This document shows positions 43,701 through 51,343 of a stretch of 64,000 bases of DNA, one piece after another (positions within the stretch are counted from its first letter, which is position 1; each line of letters starts with the position of its first letter). The stretch comes from Terribacillus saccharophilus (GTDB taxonomy: Bacteria; Bacillota; Bacilli; Bacillales; Amphibacillaceae): NCBI RefSeq assembly GCF_002272745.1, contig NZ_NPBD01000001.1:306296-370295 (forward strand), written 5' to 3'. Made by a program: the position numbers and the translations under genes. Under the pieces are notes generated by a model. The model saw nothing but the letters and a program-made list of their open reading frames with translations, was not told where the DNA came from and did not search any database.

Positions 43701-43729
43701 AAACCCAATGTAATTACAACATTGGGTTT
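43701..43729. terminator. Perfect hairpin near the right end of the insertion
   Basis: AAACCCAATGT (43701-43711) and ACATTGGGTTT (43719-43729) pair perfectly with a 7-nt loop. It lies upstream of the minus-strand gene, so attenuation of that gene or blocking of read-in transcription is possible. Confidence 0.45.
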
Positions 43730-43951
43730 ATTGCTTTCACTTGCCAACTTTGTTTTGTACTTGCTGACTTTGTTTAAACTGTACAACTAGGCTCAAGACC
43801 AGTAATAAATTATACCCAGTACAAAATCGAAGATATTCGAGTTACCAGCGGACAGGTCGAAGTTGGAGTATGTTCTGATGCTAATGCTGATAATTGGGCT
43901 GTATTTAACAGATTCAATTTAAAACAGCTAAAATAAACAAGTAATTTATTA

Positions 43952-43980
43952 AAGGACTGTTATTCAGAGCAGTCCTTTTT
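43952..43980 (+). terminator. Terminator after the GH30 fragment
   Basis: AAGGACTG and CAGTCCTT pair, then TTTTT; a copy of the terminator at 41647-41675. Confidence 0.75.
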
Positions 43981-44046
43981 AGTGGCATTAAGATAAATTG
44001 CGGAATGGAAGGATATGTTAAAATGATTTGCAAAGGGGGGTTATCA

Positions 44047-44466
44047 ATGAATGAACCTTATCGAGCAGGATTTGCAATCAGGTTTTTCGCTAGTATCATC
44101 GACATGTTTATTCTTATTATTCCTATCAGTATCTTGCTCTACTTTATAAAAGGAGAATTTTCTACTCAATGGTCTGATGGTTACCTGTGGGATATTGGAT
44201 ATGTTATATATTTGACGGTTCTTCCGGTTCTATGGAAAGGATATGTCATCGGAAAGCGGCTTACGGGAATTAAAATCAAACGAAAAGATGGGGGAGATGT
44301 CACTTTTGCCAACATGATTCTTAGAGAGGTTGTTGGCAATGGTCTGCTCGTATATGTTACTTTTGGTATATCCTTACTGGTTAGTGCCATTATGGTGCTT
44401 GTAATGGAGGATAGGCGGGGGCTCCATGATTTGATAAACGGTACATATGTGGTTTACAGCCAATGA
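44047..44466 (+). CDS. RDD-family membrane protein
   Basis: 139 residues with three main membrane helices. The family motif is near the N terminus (AGFAIRFFASIIDMF, with the Arg and Asp) and the loop before the last helix has GKRLTGIKIKRKDGGDVTF. The C-terminal DRRGLHDLINGTYVV is typical. RDD proteins are often of unknown function, some acting as small cation antiporters. ATG 44047 follows AAAGGGGGG at 6 nt, which decides against an upstream start at 44005. Single gene. Confidence 0.85.
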   Translation: MNEPYRAGFAIRFFASIIDMFILIIPISILLYFIKGEFSTQWSDGYLWDIGYVIYLTVLPVLWKGYVIGKRLTGIKIKRKDGGDVTFANMILREVVGNGLLVYVTFGISLLVSAIMVLVMEDRRGLHDLINGTYVVYSQ

Positions 44467-44592
44467 TTACGACTCTCTGAGTCCTCATGCCTAGAGGTAG
44501 TCATCTGTCCTTGCAAAACATAATGATTTATACATGAAACATTTCGCTCCTTTATACCGTATAGTTAGTACGACATCAAAAGGAGGAACAGC

Positions 44593-46296
44593 ATGATATT
44601 TTTAATCGCTTTAGCCAGTCTTGCTGGCTTTATCCTTATTGCTCTGGCTGACTTGGCAGCTGGAGGGGGGAAATCAAAGCTTAAGCAGTACGTTGCAGCG
44701 GGAATTGCAGCTTATATCGTACTAATCATTATTATCTACTTCGTATTACCAGCATTTATTATCCAAAATATTCTGTGGCTGAACGCAATCGGCATTCTTT
44801 TTGCAGCATTTCCGCTCTTTGCAAGCAAACAAGTAGAAAAGAAAAGAAAGAATTTTGGCATTTCACTTGCAGGAATACTATTAGCAGTAGTCGTTATCGG
44901 AGCAGTTGTTTGTGTGATTGCCAATTTTGCAGTGTATCAATCATCGTATGACCATGTAGTCAAATCAACTGAGGAAGAAGCGAAACCGATGGATGAAGAC
45001 AAAACACCAATAGCAATTGCACCGAGCTCTGTTCGTAACAAGATGAACAAGAAGATGAGCGTCGTGCCGGATACACAGCTTTATCACCTCGGCAGCCTTC
45101 AGACGCAAACAGTTGGCAGTACAAATGAATACATCGCACCTGTTGAATTTGATGGCTTCTTCAAATGGCTGAAAGGCGGGGAGACCTCCGGGTACTTTGT
45201 CATTGATGCGACAGATCTTGGAGCGCAGCCTGAATTTGTAGAAAATAAATTATCTTATGTACCATCTGCTTACTTCCATAAAGATTTACAGCGGATTATT
45301 TACTCCCGTTACCCTTCCTACATCCAGGAGGGGGACGCGCGCTTGGAAGTCGATGAAGAAGGAAAAGCATGGTACGTTCAGACAGTCTACCAGCCGAAGC
45401 TTTTCACCAAAAAAGCAAATGGCGATGATATTCAGGTTGTCGTTGTTAATCCGTACAACGGAGAGTCAAAGATTTATGACGCTGATCAAGCACCTGATTT
45501 TATTGAGAATACAATATCACCAGAAATGGCTAGTAAGCTCAATACGTATTACGGTGAATACAGCGGCGGATTCTGGAACCGTCACTTCGGGAAAGCTGGT
45601 GTGAAGATTCCGAACGACAACGGTACGGAGCATGGTGTGACAGCTGTCTTCTCTGAAGATGGCAGCATTCAATACTTTACCGATTTCAAATCACCGAAAG
45701 AGAATATTGATTCTGCCCTTGGCTACTCAATGGTTGATGGCCGGACAGGAGAAGTGACATTCTTCGGTGGTGAGAAGAACAATGGTATCATGGACTCCTC
45801 TGGCGCTGTTCAAGTAGTCGAGAAGGAGTATCCTGAGAAAAAATGGAAAGGGAAAATGCCGGTACTGTACAATATCGACGGCAATCCGACCTGGGTCATC
45901 AGTGTGCTCGATTCCAATGGTATCTTCAAGCAGTATGCATATGTCCGAGCAGCTGATTCTGACTATGTCGTTTTTGGAGACAATGCGAAAAGTACGTTGG
46001 AAGCATATCGACTGCAGCTTAGCACAGATACGAGTACAGCAGAATCCACAGGTGATGCCCCTGTGCAGCAAATAAGCGGGGAAGTGAATCGCCTCTACAT
46101 CTCCAATAACAATGCCGGGGCTAAAACGATTCAATTCTTGCTGAAGGACCAAGATGTCATCTACAGCATTAACTCCACTGATGCACCATATGCAATCTTC
46201 CTGAAAGAGGGAGACCAGGTAAGCTTTGAGGCTGCTATGCAGGATGGAGCAGCATCAGCAACGATAGAGCAGATTTCGATCGAAGGATTGAATTAA
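44593..46296 (+). CDS. Large membrane-anchored protein of unknown function (567 residues)
   Basis: Three to four N-terminal membrane helices (residues about 1-20, 33-55, 58-76 and 90-115) are followed by a long, probably extracellular part of some 450 residues. That part has repeated beta-rich blocks with FVIDATDLGAQPEFVENKL, VVVVNPYNGESKIYDADQAP and SMVDGRTGEVTFFGG, of a type seen in PepSY-like or propeller-like domains. No catalytic motif is visible. Members of the same kind occur in other Bacilli as uncharacterised proteins. ATG 44593 follows AAAGGAGG at 8 nt, and a strong terminator closes a single-gene unit. Confidence 0.65.
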   Translation: MIFLIALASLAGFILIALADLAAGGGKSKLKQYVAAGIAAYIVLIIIIYFVLPAFIIQNILWLNAIGILFAAFPLFASKQVEKKRKNFGISLAGILLAVVVIGAVVCVIANFAVYQSSYDHVVKSTEEEAKPMDEDKTPIAIAPSSVRNKMNKKMSVVPDTQLYHLGSLQTQTVGSTNEYIAPVEFDGFFKWLKGGETSGYFVIDATDLGAQPEFVENKLSYVPSAYFHKDLQRIIYSRYPSYIQEGDARLEVDEEGKAWYVQTVYQPKLFTKKANGDDIQVVVVNPYNGESKIYDADQAPDFIENTISPEMASKLNTYYGEYSGGFWNRHFGKAGVKIPNDNGTEHGVTAVFSEDGSIQYFTDFKSPKENIDSALGYSMVDGRTGEVTFFGGEKNNGIMDSSGAVQVVEKEYPEKKWKGKMPVLYNIDGNPTWVISVLDSNGIFKQYAYVRAADSDYVVFGDNAKSTLEAYRLQLSTDTSTAESTGDAPVQQISGEVNRLYISNNNAGAKTIQFLLKDQDVIYSINSTDAPYAIFLKEGDQVSFEAAMQDGAASATIEQISIEGLN

Positions 46297-46300
46297 ATGT

Positions 46301-46333
46301 AGCCAGCTTTCATGAAGAAAGCTGGCTTTTTTT
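46301..46333 (+). terminator. Terminator after the 567-residue membrane protein gene
   Basis: AGCCAGCTTTC (46301-46311) and GAAAGCTGGCT (46317-46327) pair perfectly, then a T-run. Confidence 0.9.
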
Positions 46334-46349
46334 AAAAGGGGGTACTGTT

Positions 46350-46562
46350 ATGAGTAAAGAAAAAGAAACTCCTGAAATGAGAAGAGAAAGATTGAGACAA
46401 GGAGAAATAAAACGAAATCCAACTGGAAATGTGAGCGATGCATTCAACAGAAGTGATAATGGAAACCTTGTTGATTTAGTTGGCGGTTTAAGCTGGAAGG
46501 TAACAGGGGTCATTTTGCTCGTCCTGATTGGCGTTATTACTGCATTTATATTCTTAAGATAA
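46350..46562 (+). CDS. DUF6366-like small membrane protein
   Basis: 70 residues. A charged N terminus (MSKEKETPEMRRERLRQGEI), a conserved NPTGNVSDAFNRSDNGNLVD block and a C-terminal helix (VTGVILLVLIGVITAFIFL). The pattern resembles the DUF6366 proteins of Bacillaceae, small one-helix proteins of unknown role. ATG 46350 lies 7 nt after AAAGGGGG. It has a terminator on both sides, so it is its own unit. Confidence 0.6.
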   Translation: MSKEKETPEMRRERLRQGEIKRNPTGNVSDAFNRSDNGNLVDLVGGLSWKVTGVILLVLIGVITAFIFLR

Positions 46563-46589
46563 AAGACTTCTTCTGGAAGTCTTTTTTTT
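46562..46589 (+). terminator. Terminator after the DUF6366-like gene
   Basis: AAAGACTTC and GAAGTCTTT around a 4-nt loop, then a T-run. The hairpin begins at the stop codon. Confidence 0.85.
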
Positions 46590-46677
46590 ACTTCTTTATT
46601 CAATAGATTTTCTGTTTTGTGTGATTTGTTTTCTAAACAGGGGTATAAGAAAGAAAAAAGAGAAAGAGGCGGAAGCT

Positions 46678-47568
46678 TTGCGGGCTATGCTGATTATTAA
46701 TCCTTCATCAGGGAAGGAAAAAGCGATGCAATATGAGGAACAAGCAGTAGCACTACTTGGTATACGACATGAACAAGTAGTGGTAAATTACACCGAAAAA
46801 GAGGGAGATGCAATCGAATTTGCTGCGTCTGCTTGTGATGGGACATATGAAACGCTGCTGGCGATGGGCGGAGATGGGACAATCAATGAATGTATCAATG
46901 GGTTAGCCGAAAAGGAGCAGCAGCCCAATTTTGCTTTTGTTCCGCTCGGCACAGTGAATGATTTTGCTCGTGCATTGCAAATACCTCGAAAACCGGAGCA
47001 GGCACTAGCCTTGCTTGAGGACTATCATACAAAAGCTGTCGACATTGGTAAACTAGGTGATCGATATTTTATGAATGTGCTTGCTGTCGGTGTGATTGCA
47101 GAAGCAGTGTATGATGTTTCCCCAGAAGAAAAAAGCAAATACGGTCATTTTGCTTATCTGATGGAGGGAGCGAAAGCATTCCGAGACAAGACACCTTTCC
47201 ACATTAGTGTCCATACAGGTGAAAAGGAAGCGTATAATGGCAAAGTATATATGATGCTTGTCGCACTGACAAACTCCGTAGCCGGTTTCGAGAAGTTTGC
47301 CGAACAAGCTGAAGTAGATGATCATCTGTTTCATGTCTTTATTTTAAATGAATTGTCCATTGCAAAGGCAGTTAAGCTGATACCCGACATCTTCAAAGGT
47401 AATTTGGCATCCAATGAGCAAGTTACTTATTTGCAAGCTATTGAGATCAGCGTTACTTCTGATACGGAGCTTGTCGTTAATATCGATGGTGATGAAGGAG
47501 AGCCGCTTCCTTTTGAAGCTAAAGTTTTACCGGGAGAAATTCGTGTCGTCGTTCCAAAAGAAGTATAA
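46678..47568 (+). CDS. YegS/BmrU-type lipid (diacylglycerol) kinase
   Basis: 296 residues of the DAGK-catalytic family. The N-terminal MRAMLIINPSSGKEK, the nucleotide-binding GGDGTINECINGL and PLGTVNDFARALQIP, and a C-terminal VNIDGDEGEPLPFEAKVLPGEI are all present. Such kinases phosphorylate diacylglycerol or related lipids in membrane turnover. TTG 46678 gives the family's usual N terminus and lies 5 nt after GAGGCGG; a longer frame back to 46621 adds only a lysine-rich stretch. Convergent with the LCP gene. Confidence 0.88.
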   Translation: MRAMLIINPSSGKEKAMQYEEQAVALLGIRHEQVVVNYTEKEGDAIEFAASACDGTYETLLAMGGDGTINECINGLAEKEQQPNFAFVPLGTVNDFARALQIPRKPEQALALLEDYHTKAVDIGKLGDRYFMNVLAVGVIAEAVYDVSPEEKSKYGHFAYLMEGAKAFRDKTPFHISVHTGEKEAYNGKVYMMLVALTNSVAGFEKFAEQAEVDDHLFHVFILNELSIAKAVKLIPDIFKGNLASNEQVTYLQAIEISVTSDTELVVNIDGDEGEPLPFEAKVLPGEIRVVVPKEV

Positions 47569-47571
47569 AAA

Positions 47572-47596
47572 AACCTCGCCTTTTTAAGGCGAGGTT
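47572..47596. terminator. Bidirectional terminator between the lipid kinase and LCP genes
   Basis: AACCTCGCC (47572-47580) pairs with the right arm ending at 47596 (GGCGAGGTT); T-rich flanks on both strands. The LCP stop codon lies inside. Confidence 0.85.
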
Positions 47597-48618
47597 GTAG
47601 ATGTTGTATTATCAAGAGCTGGGAGCTCTAGCTGATCACGCATCGTCTGAGTAGCGTTAGCCAATGATGTTGCATCAGGCAGGAAAGCGTAGGCGTTATA
47701 GCCAGGGACAATTCCTTTACCACCTTGCCCTTCGAGCTTCAGGCTTTCTACTGTTAATTTATTGTTCACACCGTAAGAAATGAAGCTCTTCATCTCGTCA
47801 AATGTCATATTCGTCGTCATATTATTGCCGACAGCATCAAGAAGACTTGAATATTTAAGTACTGAACTCATATCCGTCGCTTTATCCATCATTGCTTCAA
47901 TAATCTGCTGCTGGCGATCGTTACGGGCAAAGTCACTATCTTGCTTCCGTGTCCGAGCGAGTGCAAGTGCTTCTTCACCGTTCAAGGTTTGGACACCTGG
48001 CTGTAGATGGATGGCACCTTTTTCATCCTTGGAGTTCATTTCTTTGAGTTCATATGGTACGTCTACTGTAATTCCATCTAATGCTTCAACAACGCTGATG
48101 AATGCCTCAAAGTTTACATCGATATAATAGTCGACTGGAATCTGAGTCAATTCTTCGACTGCTTCCACTGTTGCCGTAGGGCCGCCGTTATAGGAACTGT
48201 TTATTTTTGTGTTGCGTTCGAGATAAGGTACATAGGTGTACGTATCACGTGGAATGCTGAGCATTTTAATGCTCTTATCATCTTTGTTGAATGTAGCAAG
48301 AATCATCGTATCAGAGCGTTTCCCGATATTGTCTTGTTCGCGTTTTTCGCTTGAATCAGATCCGATGAACAAGACGCTGACGCTATCTTCGGCAGGATCT
48401 ACTGCGCTGTCACGAAGAGATGATTTGTCACGGCCATCGTCTACGAAAGAATCATTGGCCAAATTACCTGCTTTAACATAAAGATAACCAGCATATGCTG
48501 CCGGAATGAGAATCAAAAGTAATACAATAATAAATATATTGCGGATAACGCGCTTCTTGCGGGATTTCTTCCGCTTTTTCTGTGAGCGGCGCAACTCCTG
48601 TTTATCGTCTTTTACCAT
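47584..48618 (-). CDS. LytR-CpsA-Psr (LCP) family protein
   Basis: 344 residues: a basic cytoplasmic tail (KKRKKSRKKRVIRN), one membrane helix (about residues 27-46) and an extracellular LCP domain. The characteristic segments are SVLFIGSDSSE, RSDTMILATFNKDDKSIKMLSIPRDTYTYVP, INSSYNGG and a DSDFARNDRQQQII block with the lipid-phosphate-binding arginines. LCP proteins attach wall teichoic acid or other anionic polymers to peptidoglycan. It is a single minus-strand gene. Which of TagT/U/V it matches is not clear. Confidence 0.9.
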   Translation of the reverse strand: MVKDDKQELRRSQKKRKKSRKKRVIRNIFIIVLLLILIPAAYAGYLYVKAGNLANDSFVDDGRDKSSLRDSAVDPAEDSVSVLFIGSDSSEKREQDNIGKRSDTMILATFNKDDKSIKMLSIPRDTYTYVPYLERNTKINSSYNGGPTATVEAVEELTQIPVDYYIDVNFEAFISVVEALDGITVDVPYELKEMNSKDEKGAIHLQPGVQTLNGEEALALARTRKQDSDFARNDRQQQIIEAMMDKATDMSSVLKYSSLLDAVGNNMTTNMTFDEMKSFISYGVNNKLTVESLKLEGQGGKGIVPGYNAYAFLPDATSLANATQTMRDQLELPALDNTTSTTSP

Positions 48619-48763
48619 ATATGTGTTTCTCCTTTAATCTGCTAATCTAGAATTTTGTCAAAATATGTTTGAATATCCCCAGAGTCTACTATATCATATC
48701 ATTCGCCATCAAGGGTATGATTCTATATGATGGGGGAAACAACCAATAAAGCGGGTGGATTGA

Positions 48764-49087
48764 ATGGAATTGCATAACATTGACGACGTGGAAGGGTTTA
48801 TCAGCACGAATAGACTTGCCGTCCTGTTCATCTCCTCACCAGGCTGCAGTGTCTGTCAGGCCTTGCTGCCGCGAATAGAGGACATGCTGCAGAAACATCC
48901 AGAAATCGAACTGGGATATGCAGATGCCAGTGAGGTGTCGGAAGTAACAGGGAAATTTCTTGCATTTGGAGCACCGACTATCCTAGTATTTGCAGAAGGG
49001 AAAGAACAGATCAGAGAAGGCCGGTTTATTCGGATGGAGGATTTTGAGAATAAACTGGAAAGACTTATTTCGATGACAAAATATTAA
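48764..49087 (+). CDS. Thioredoxin-family protein
   Basis: 107 residues with the thioredoxin fold. The active-site motif is CSVC (in SSPGCSVCQALLPRI) rather than CGPC, and the cis-Pro loop is FGAPTILVF. No signal peptide, so it is cytoplasmic. Small CxxC proteins of this size (YtpP/YusE-like) occur in Bacilli with unknown partners. It stands alone, divergent from the LCP gene, with ATG 48764. Confidence 0.8.
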   Translation: MELHNIDDVEGFISTNRLAVLFISSPGCSVCQALLPRIEDMLQKHPEIELGYADASEVSEVTGKFLAFGAPTILVFAEGKEQIREGRFIRMEDFENKLERLISMTKY

Positions 49088-49171
49088 GAATTTGTAAAGA
49101 AACGTACTTCTAGGAACTAACATGGTATCATTTGCGTAAATAGACAAGTTGCTATTTAGGGAGGGAAATCT

Positions 49172-49387
49172 ATGTTCAAGAAATTCATCCGTAAATTAAA
49201 AGAATCCGCAGGTGGCAGCAGCCATCGCCGCGGCAGAAGATATGATTCCAGCGGCCATCGCGGACGCCGCTACGACTCCAGTGGTTATCGCGGACGTCGT
49301 GGCTCAAGCGGCAGCAGCGGTTATGGACGTAATCGATATGGCGGCAGCAGCCGGTACAAGCGCCGTGGTTATGGAAGCAGCAGTTAA
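49172..49387 (+). CDS. Small Arg/Gly/Ser-rich basic repeat protein
   Basis: 71 residues, AGGGAGG 7 nt before ATG 49172. After a helical start (MFKKFIRKLKES) the rest is repeats of Arg, Gly, Ser and Tyr: HRRGRRYDSSG, HRGRRYDSSG, YRGRRGSSG, then YGRNRYGGSS. There is no hydrophobic core, so it is probably disordered and able to bind RNA, DNA or anionic polymers. Serines in basic surroundings make it a possible kinase substrate. The convergent neighbour, overlapping by 4 nt, encodes a Ser/Thr kinase, but a link is inference. The family is not recognised. Confidence 0.65.
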   Translation: MFKKFIRKLKESAGGSSHRRGRRYDSSGHRGRRYDSSGYRGRRGSSGSSGYGRNRYGGSSRYKRRGYGSSS

Positions 49388-49398
49388 TCTGCTGCTTC
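49374..49398. terminator. Bidirectional terminator overlapping both convergent stop codons
   Basis: GAAGCAGCAG (49374-49383) and CTGCTGCTTC (49389-49398) pair perfectly around TTAAT; the loop holds the stop codons of both genes. Confidence 0.8.
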
Positions 49399-50172
49399 TT
49401 TTGTTTTTCTCAAGGCATCAATCGTCTCGGATACAGAAGGGAAGGGTTCCTGGATGCCTAATAATCTCTCAAGTACATGCTTGCATGCGGGTGATAAAGT
49501 GAGCTCTTCCGTCCAAGGGAGAGATTTTTTAGTTGTTTTTTCAAATGTGGTGTACAAAAGATAAAGCAGGATATCACCTAAATCGAACAGATCTTGTTCC
49601 AGGCGACTTTGCTCCTCCAAACTCTTTGAACCGCTGAACTGCTTCGCAAGTCCAAAGTCGATGAGGAAAGCATGTCCATCTGCTAGCATGACATTCGGTA
49701 TTCGGATATCACCATGGTAGATACGATGTGTATGCAGGTGGTCTACAACTTGAGCTATATCGATTGTTAGCAAAAGTGCTTCTTTTTCGTTATATTGCTT
49801 TTTTGTATCAAAGATATGCTGCTCCAGATTTTCACCGGAAACAAAATCCATGACGAAGAAATAGCCGTCATCCGTATGGAAGAAGGAGCTGGCAGACGGA
49901 ATGGAAGGATGCTTGAGTTCGCTGAGCAAATCATACTCCTGCTGAAACATGCGAAAATGTTTCTTCCGCCCTTGCCGGCTGCGCCGGAGCTGTTTTACTG
50001 TACATGTTTTCTGCTGGATACTATCAACGCACAGATAAGTAGTACCATAGCTACCGGAGCCGAGTTTACGGATGACACGGTATCTCTCGGCAATATACGC
50101 TCCTTGAGGAAATTTTTTATCTACAAGGAAGCGGTGTAATAATCGAACCGGTCTGAAGACCTGATATAACAT
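49384..50172 (-). CDS. Serine/threonine protein kinase (YbdM-like)
   Basis: 262 residues of a soluble Hanks-type kinase. It shows the glycine loop GSGSYG (residues 38-43), the ATP lysine K60 in TVKQL, the catalytic loop HGDIRIPN (D155, N160), where HRD is HGD and the usual Lys is Arg, and the DFG motif at 172-174. No transmembrane helix or PASTA repeats are present, so unlike PrkC it is cytoplasmic. B. subtilis YbdM is of similar layout. ATG 50172 follows GGAGA at 6 nt; an upstream start at 50226 has none. It converges on the Arg/Gly/Ser-rich gene. Confidence 0.82.
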   Translation of the reverse strand: MLYQVFRPVRLLHRFLVDKKFPQGAYIAERYRVIRKLGSGSYGTTYLCVDSIQQKTCTVKQLRRSRQGRKKHFRMFQQEYDLLSELKHPSIPSASSFFHTDDGYFFVMDFVSGENLEQHIFDTKKQYNEKEALLLTIDIAQVVDHLHTHRIYHGDIRIPNVMLADGHAFLIDFGLAKQFSGSKSLEEQSRLEQDLFDLGDILLYLLYTTFEKTTKKSLPWTEELTLSPACKHVLERLLGIQEPFPSVSETIDALRKTKEAAD

Positions 50173-50220
50173 GTGATTTCTCCGATCTTTTTTCTTTAAG
50201 TATATATCCTTGTCTGCGGG

Positions 50221-50249
50221 TTGCAAAGTGTGTTGTCAGAATATATAAT
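50221..50249 (+). promoter_or_regulatory. Promoter of the SPFH-RHH operon
   Basis: TTGCAA (50221-50226) and TATAAT (50244-50249) are 17 nt apart. A perfect 26-bp palindrome starts 2 nt after the -10 box. Confidence 0.75.
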
Positions 50250-50250
50250 A

Positions 50251-50276
50251 ATATTAAAGTGATATCACTTTAATAT
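50251..50276. promoter_or_regulatory. Perfect 26-bp palindrome, probable operator
   Basis: The 13-base half-site ATATTAAAGTGAT is followed directly by its exact reverse complement. It covers the expected transcription start of the SPFH operon, the classical place for a repressor. The last gene of the operon encodes a ribbon-helix-helix protein that might bind it. Confidence 0.7.
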
Positions 50277-50297
50277 GAAAATGTAGGAGTGACGTGT

Positions 50298-51137
50298 ATG
50301 AAAGAAAAGCAAGCTGCTTCCTTAAATGGTTTCCTCGGGGTGCTGATCATCCTTGCTTGTTCAGGTGCTGGTATCTTCAGTTTGATGCAAGAGGCTATCC
50401 TTTTGGCTGTCATTCTCTTCCTTGTTGCTGTATTGCTAGTAACTGGAATTGTAATTGTGCCCCCTAATCAAGCCTACGTCGTAACATTCTTCGGTAAGTA
50501 CATCGGTACAATCCGTGCGAATGGATTATTCCTGACTATACCTCTGACAACGAGACAACGGATTACTTTGCGTATCCGTAACTTCAACTCCAAGACGCTA
50601 AAAGTAAATGACATAGAAGGGAATCCGATTGAAATAGCTGCAGTGATTGTGTATCGTGTAGTAGATACAGCAAAAGCGGCGTTCAATGTAGATGATTACG
50701 AGGAATTTGTCGCAATCCAAAGTGAAGCTGCAGTCCGTCATATCGCTTCAAATTATCCATATGACAATTTCAACGAATCAGGGTTTTCTCTGCGTGAAAA
50801 TGGGGATGAAATTACTGGTAAGTTGCAGGCGGAACTGGAAGCGCGCCTGAATGAAGCTGGTGTTGAAGTGATGGAAGCACGTTTTACGCATCTTGCTTAC
50901 TCTACAGAAATAGCCCAAGCGATGCTGCAGCGCCAGCAGGCAGCAGCAATCATTGCTGCCCGCAAGATGATTGTAGAAGGAGCAGTTGGAATGTCAATGG
51001 ATGCTGTGGAAGCTTTGAACGAAGGAGATTTGGAACTAGATCCAGAGCGCAAGGCGCAAATGGTGAATAATTTGATGGTGGCCATTGTTTCCGATCGCGG
51101 GACACAGCCCGTCGTGAACAATGGATCACTATATTAA
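50298..51137 (+). CDS. SPFH/Band 7 domain membrane protein
   Basis: 279 residues. Two N-terminal hydrophobic helices (about 10-30 and 35-52) are followed by a Band 7 domain ([52 protein letters not shown], then a helical stretch [23 protein letters not shown]). Such proteins scaffold membrane microdomains or regulate proteolysis. ATG 50298 follows AGGAG at 8 nt; three codons upstream an alternative GTG-like start has no spacing. The next gene, 12 nt after the stop, encodes an Arc-type protein, so both are likely one operon under the palindrome. Confidence 0.87.
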   Translation: MKEKQAASLNGFLGVLIILACSGAGIFSLMQEAILLAVILFLVAVLLVTGIVIVPPNQAYVVTFFGKYIGTIRANGLFLTIPLTTRQRITLRIRNFNSKTLKVNDIEGNPIEIAAVIVYRVVDTAKAAFNVDDYEEFVAIQSEAAVRHIASNYPYDNFNESGFSLRENGDEITGKLQAELEARLNEAGVEVMEARFTHLAYSTEIAQAMLQRQQAAAIIAARKMIVEGAVGMSMDAVEALNEGDLELDPERKAQMVNNLMVAIVSDRGTQPVVNNGSLY

Positions 51138-51149
51138 AGCAGGGGTCAT

Positions 51150-51314
51150 ATGGCAAAAAAGAAGAGTTTTCCGCTACGCATCAATCAGGATATCTATGAC
51201 ATGGTGCAGAAATGGGCAGACGATGATTTTCGCAGTGTGAACGCTCAAATCGAATATTTACTTCGGGAACAGCTGAAGCAAGCAGGCAGACTGAAGCCGG
51301 AAAAAGAAAAATAG
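51150..51314 (+). CDS. Ribbon-helix-helix (Arc-type) DNA-binding protein
   Basis: 54 residues. A first basic strand (KKKSFPLRINQDIYDMVQ) and helices KWADDDFRSVNAQIEYLLRE give the classic ribbon-helix-helix pattern, with the FPLR strand likely to enter the DNA groove as a dimer. Its AGGGG ribosome site lies 4-5 nt before ATG 51150. It is the second gene after the SPFH gene, followed at once by a terminator. Autoregulation at the palindrome 50251-50276 is a reasonable guess but not shown. Confidence 0.8.
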   Translation: MAKKKSFPLRINQDIYDMVQKWADDDFRSVNAQIEYLLREQLKQAGRLKPEKEK

Positions 51315-51343
51315 AGCAGGAAGCAAAAGCTTCCTGCTCTTTC
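51313..51343. terminator. Bidirectional terminator between the RHH gene and the end of the ilv-leu operon
   Basis: AGAGCAGGAAGC (51313-51324) and GCTTCCTGCTCT (51329-51340) pair perfectly around AAAA. T-rich or A-rich runs flank both sides. Confidence 0.88.

Larger units (their letters stand above)
42448..43786. mobile_element. 1339-bp insertion with imperfect 27-bp terminal inverted repeats
   Basis: The left end (42448-42474, TTGTCCCTTTTTAATAAAGT then CGGCAAG) and the reverse complement of the right end (43760-43786, TTGTACAGTTTAAACAAAGT then CAGCAAG) agree in 21 of 27 positions. The ends lie exactly where the duplicated GH30 fragment is interrupted. The body is AT-rich and carries no recognisable transposase, only two small genes on opposite strands, so it would be a non-autonomous or decayed element. 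A target-site duplication is not clear. Confidence 0.55.
42366..43936 (+). pseudogene. Truncated second copy of the GH30 3' end, split by an insertion
   Basis: Bases 42366-42447 closely match GH30 nt 41393-41484, and 43787-43936 match 41485-41631 (GSRPVINYTQYKIEDIRV, then GVCSDANADNWAVFNRF to the stop). The two pieces would join exactly, but a 1.34-kb segment lies between them. Upstream of 42366 the sequence is the dinB end, so only about the last 75 codons of a GH30 paralogue remain. The terminator after the copy is also duplicated. Confidence 0.8.

Noticed and set aside
42448..43786. Assigning the insertion to a named IS family
   Set aside because: No transposase is visible and the inverted ends are imperfect, so no family name can be supported.
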